A DNA stretch of 24,556 bases from NCBI GenBank assembly GCA_039927815.1, contig JBDSUJ010000097.1:1-24556 (forward strand). Direction: 5' to 3'. How positions within the stretch are numbered: the first letter of the stretch is position 1; each line of letters begins with the position of its first letter. The stretch is from Croceibacterium_A sp039927815. Its GTDB lineage: Bacteria > Pseudomonadota > Alphaproteobacteria > Sphingomonadales > Sphingomonadaceae. The notes under the pieces were generated by a model. That model worked only from the letters and a program-made list of their open reading frames with translations, did no database searches and was not told the origin of the DNA. Positions 21,592-24,556 of the stretch are shown here, one piece after another. The position numbers and the translations under genes are program-made.

Positions 21592-24556
21592 CTAACGAAG
21601 GACTTGGCTGTAACGGTTCGCCGCGCCCGGCGTCGGATGGTCAGCCGAGATTTGACTGTTGGCTTCGTGCGGCCTCGCGAGGGCTTGAGAGAGCGTGATA
21701 CCCGTTCCGACCACCAGCGTGCCAGCTGCGTGCGCGGAGCGAAGCGGGTCGGCGATCATCATGCTGAGGCCGTTCGCGCCGCCCTGCACGGCCAGCACTG
21801 TGCTCGTCTGGCGCGTCGCACCACTGCCAATGGTCACGGCCTGGCCGGCAATGAACCCGTGGCGGAACGTCTTGCTGGCGTTGGCATCTGCAATCGGGAA
21901 CGTTGTCTCGCCCGCCGCGACTGCGGCCGCCGTTTTGGCGGCCCCGGGTGTGCCCACCGAAGCGATCGTCGCCGTTTCGGCGTCCGGTCCGCCCCCGACA
22001 ATGATTGACTGCCCGCGCGCGAAGTTACTTACTTCCCGGACGTAAATTACCGTGTCAGCTGCCGATGCACCCGTTGGGAGAACAGAAGCTGCCTGGGTCA
22101 GGAAGTCATTGCAATTGCTGTCGGTGTCGCGCCCGTCGGGGAAGCGGCCTGCGCTGCTGTCGGTAGTAAGCGTGGCGCCTCGTCCGCCGAGGCCCCCCGC
22201 CGCAGGGGCGCGGCAGCCGACCTCTCCGGTGCCCGATACAGAGTGATAGCCCTCGGCCATGGCGGGCTCCACGATCAGTCCATAATTCAAACTATCGACA
22301 ATGCGGCCCTTGCCATCGTGAAGAACCATGGTTCCTCCCGCCGGCGACAACGAAGGCCCGCCGAACCACCGATCAGGGGCGGGTCCCTGATAACCTGCAG
22401 TGCCCACGCCATCCAAGCGGACAACATCGTTAATGCCGTGGGCAACTGACAAAGGCCTGTCGAGTGAAATGCCGGTCCCCAACGGCACGACGGGGTCATT
22501 CGTCATGCGGTCGAATAAAGTCGCCGGCGTGAAACTGATTCCGGTCCCCCGATTGGAGAAGGGTAGGTTGCCCGAATGATTGAACTTAAGCGGTGCTTCA
22601 ATAGTCACGCCCGTTCCTGGCTGGATGACGTGTTCCGAAGCGACGAAATCGCGGGTTACTGCAGCGGAGACGGTGACCAGATCGCCATTTATGGCCGAAA
22701 TTTTCACGGTTTCGACACGTCCGGGATGGCCGATCTTCAGCGTTTGCCCCGCCCTTAGAGCGGCAACGCCACCCCCATTACGTACTGCCAGGTTATTAAA
22801 AATCAACGAGCCCGGCCGGACGCGGAAACTGGTGGCTCCTGATCGCACGTCCTCCACAAAGATTAGCAAATTTGCTACGGTGCCGACGCTCTTGACGGTG
22901 ACCGTTTCGATGCCGTGCCCGACTGAATCGATATCAAGCCGGATCTTGTCGCCCACGCTGACGTCTGAGACGTTTGTCACAGAGATGTTTGTTGCGCCGG
23001 CCGGTGCGTCGGCCGCCAGGTAAGCGTACGCGCCTGGCTTGCCGATGTTGGTCACAGTGGCGACTTCGAACTGCTCGGCATCTTTGTAGGTGGCTGGGAA
23101 GGTGGTGCCGTATCCCAATGCGATCTTTTCGCCCACCGCGAAGCCCGCGATGCTTTCGACGGGTACATTGATCGAACCCCGCGGGACCGACAAGATCGAT
23201 TGGCCTTCGGGCATTGGCTGCCATACTGTCGTTGCGTCCCTCGCAGCAGTTCCGACCCTGGTGATGCGGCGGATCTCGTTGCCGATACGGACCGCGGCCC
23301 CTGTCTTCAGCCCTTCAACACTGCGGACAAAAATCGTAACAGCGCCCGCCCGGGACGGTACCGCAAGTCCCGAATTTGCCAAGCCGAGGACGTAGAATTT
23401 GCCGGGCGCCAGCTTCGTACCTGCCGGGAAACGGATTTTGGATGTGATTGGCATCCAGATCGGATGCTGCGATAACGCCCAGTCCGACAGGTCCACAGCG
23501 GTTGAGCCGGCATTGAACAGTTCGATGAAACTGTTGCTGGCGCTGCTGGCATCACCGATCCGATACTCGTTGATCTTGATCGGAGGGACGTTCCGCAGCT
23601 TCTGGACAGCGGTCCAGCTCTGAGACTTGCCACCCTCCCATTCGGCCTTGGCAACCATATCGCCGTTGAACGCGGCTGCACCGGAAGTGACGCGAAATGT
23701 TGCGTCCGCCGTGGCGCCTGGCGTCAGGCTGGCGACATTAGCACCCCCTGCCGCCCGGGCCGTCCAGCCCGGAGGTAGCACCATACTCAGGCGCAACTTG
23801 GAAAGCGTTGCACCCGTCGTGTTGGTGAACCGGACCGCGGTTTCCTGTGTTTGCCCGGGAACGAAGGTTTGCAGTCTCGGGGGGGCGGCAATGAACGCAG
23901 CCGGCGCGACGGTCAGCATGGGTAGATCATAGCCGGCGGCCACGACGTTTGCTTGGACGCGCTGGTCCACTTCGTTGGACGGATACGTGTTGGCCGCAGT
24001 CATCGCGCCTTCGTAAAACGTGCCTTGGCTTACGATGCTATTGTCACCGCCGTTACCGAGCAAAATTGCACCCTGCTTGCGCATGGGATCGTAAGTGGCG
24101 TCGACGCGCGGTCCATCGTACATCACTTTGAGTGGGCCTGCCTGTGCGTCCCCGCCCATCGATGCCCAGTGACCCGGCCGGCCCTTTGCCATAGCAGTTA
24201 CAAACCGCCAACTGATGGAGGGAAGATCGGCGCACAGCTTTGACGTGCTGCCTTTGTTGACGCAGCCGACAAGATTATTTTCCTGGTCCGTCATGATCCA
24301 CGGGCCTGGCGGGCTTCCATGATACCACCCCGTCCCGTTGCCGTAATAGGTGGTTTCCATCGTGCCGAAACCGTCATCGCGGCTGTGCAGTTCTGCATTG
24401 CCGTAATCGAAACAGCAGCCCGAGTTATAATGCTGCCCGTTTATGACCCAATATTGTCCCTCGGCCTGGTCATCGACCGCCGTGCCCTTCGGGTCGTTCA
24501 GACGCATCCCGCTGCCCGGTACGATGTAGACGCCGTAGACCTTGTGTCCCGACAAC
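21592..24556 (-). CDS. Large multidomain GH54-type alpha-L-arabinofuranosidase, 5'-partial
   Basis: 987 codons are visible and the frame is open at the window edge, so the signal peptide and start are missing. Numbered from the edge, residues 1-213 match the GH54 (AbfB) catalytic domain: GHKVYGVYIVPGSG, vicinal Cys47-Cys48 in GCCFDYGNAE, Glu92 in DQENN (likely nucleophile, AkAbfB Glu221), and Asp171 in GGDNS (likely acid/base, AkAbfB Asp297). Residues about 215-310 look like a NEW3-type beta domain. Residues about 325-395 start a lamin-tail domain (IKINEY, FIELFNAGSTAVDLSDWAL). Then follow several short beta repeats (VGxxI-x-IG and TV-x-SVGT), a lamin-tail-like second half (MVLHDGKGRIVDSLNYG), more repeats, and an end motif HPTPGAANRY. 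It should release arabinose from arabinan or arabinoxylan outside the cytoplasm. It is first in an operon with the Tat esterase. Confidence 0.88.
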   Translation of the reverse strand, partial: LSGHKVYGVYIVPGSGMRLNDPKGTAVDDQAEGQYWVINGQHYNSGCCFDYGNAELHSRDDGFGTMETTYYGNGTGWYHGSPPGPWIMTDQENNLVGCVNKGSTSKLCADLPSISWRFVTAMAKGRPGHWASMGGDAQAGPLKVMYDGPRVDATYDPMRKQGAILLGNGGDNSIVSQGTFYEGAMTAANTYPSNEVDQRVQANVVAAGYDLPMLTVAPAAFIAAPPRLQTFVPGQTQETAVRFTNTTGATLSKLRLSMVLPPGWTARAAGGANVASLTPGATADATFRVTSGAAAFNGDMVAKAEWEGGKSQSWTAVQKLRNVPPIKINEYRIGDASSASNSFIELFNAGSTAVDLSDWALSQHPIWMPITSKIRFPAGTKLAPGKFYVLGLANSGLAVPSRAGAVTIFVRSVEGLKTGAAVRIGNEIRRITRVGTAARDATTVWQPMPEGQSILSVPRGSINVPVESIAGFAVGEKIALGYGTTFPATYKDAEQFEVATVTNIGKPGAYAYLAADAPAGATNISVTNVSDVSVGDKIRLDIDSVGHGIETVTVKSVGTVANLLIFVEDVRSGATSFRVRPGSLIFNNLAVRNGGGVAALRAGQTLKIGHPGRVETVKISAINGDLVTVSAAVTRDFVASEHVIQPGTGVTIEAPLKFNHSGNLPFSNRGTGISFTPATLFDRMTNDPVVPLGTGISLDRPLSVAHGINDVVRLDGVGTAGYQGPAPDRWFGGPSLSPAGGTMVLHDGKGRIVDSLNYGLIVEPAMAEGYHSVSGTGEVGCRAPAAGGLGGRGATLTTDSSAGRFPDGRDTDSNCNDFLTQAASVLPTGASAADTVIYVREVSNFARGQSIIVGGGPDAETATIASVGTPGAAKTAAAVAAGETTFPIADANASKTFRHGFIAGQAVTIGSGATRQTSTVLAVQGGANGLSMMIADPLRSAHAAGTLVVGTGITLSQALARPHEANSQISADHPTPGAANRYSQVLR

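Noticed and set aside
1..24556. CRISPR arrays, tRNA and rRNA genes
   Set aside because: No regularly spaced repeat series with unique spacers, no cloverleaf with a CCA end or T-arm pattern, and no rRNA-like sequence were seen on reading through the window.

Overview
The window is GC-rich with short intergenic gaps, clear Shine-Dalgarno sites and many exported proteins (Sec and Tat signals). Protein families and gene order suggest a free-living alphaproteobacterium, most likely Sphingomonadales: KaiC-like ATPase next to a PAS/GAF hybrid kinase, DUF6152 and DUF6644 proteins, several PQQ quinoproteins, and type-B carboxylesterases. This is inference from family knowledge; no 16S or other taxonomic marker is present.

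Layout. (A) 1-4567 (+): an operon with a 5'-truncated secreted protein of unknown function, a secreted type-B carboxylesterase, and a quinohaemoprotein with an N-terminal cytochrome c and a PQQ propeller. It ends at a hairpin (4583-4611) shared with (B). (B) 5683-4633 (-): two paralogous four-helix membrane proteins (DUF6644-like). (C) 6047-9384 (+), divergent from B: a PQQ dehydrogenase without haem, a full-length paralog of the first protein in A, and a small DUF6152 protein, closed by a strong cUUCGg terminator. A-C together look like an envelope-located oxidative module: an esterase could free an alcohol, quinoproteins could oxidise it, and cytochrome and membrane proteins could carry electrons onward. 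The substrate is unknown and no PQQ biosynthesis genes are visible.

(D) 9622-13624 (+): a double-domain KaiC-like ATPase and a PAS-GAF-HisKA-HATPase-REC hybrid kinase. The kinase's N-terminal receiver-like part is split off by two compensating frameshifts.

(E) 13740-15300: decayed DNA. It has a C-terminal remnant of NADP-type glutamate dehydrogenase with two frameshifts, then about 1.1 kb without a convincing gene, including a repeat-rich noncoding block around 14847-15016. (F) 17130-15301 (-): a third PQQ dehydrogenase, monocistronic. (G) 17615-19560: a ParB-like/DNA methyltransferase gene broken by an amber codon and a changed catalytic motif, cut at its end by a truncated IS3-family element. 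(H) 24556-20005 (-): a large multidomain GH54-type alpha-L-arabinofuranosidase, running off the window, followed 9 bp later by a Tat-exported carboxylesterase. This pair is likely a hemicellulose-degrading operon.

The best candidates for something not well described are the esterase/quinoprotein/DUF6644/DUF6152 module of A-C, and the GH54 enzyme whose lamin-tail domain appears to be split by a series of short beta repeats.
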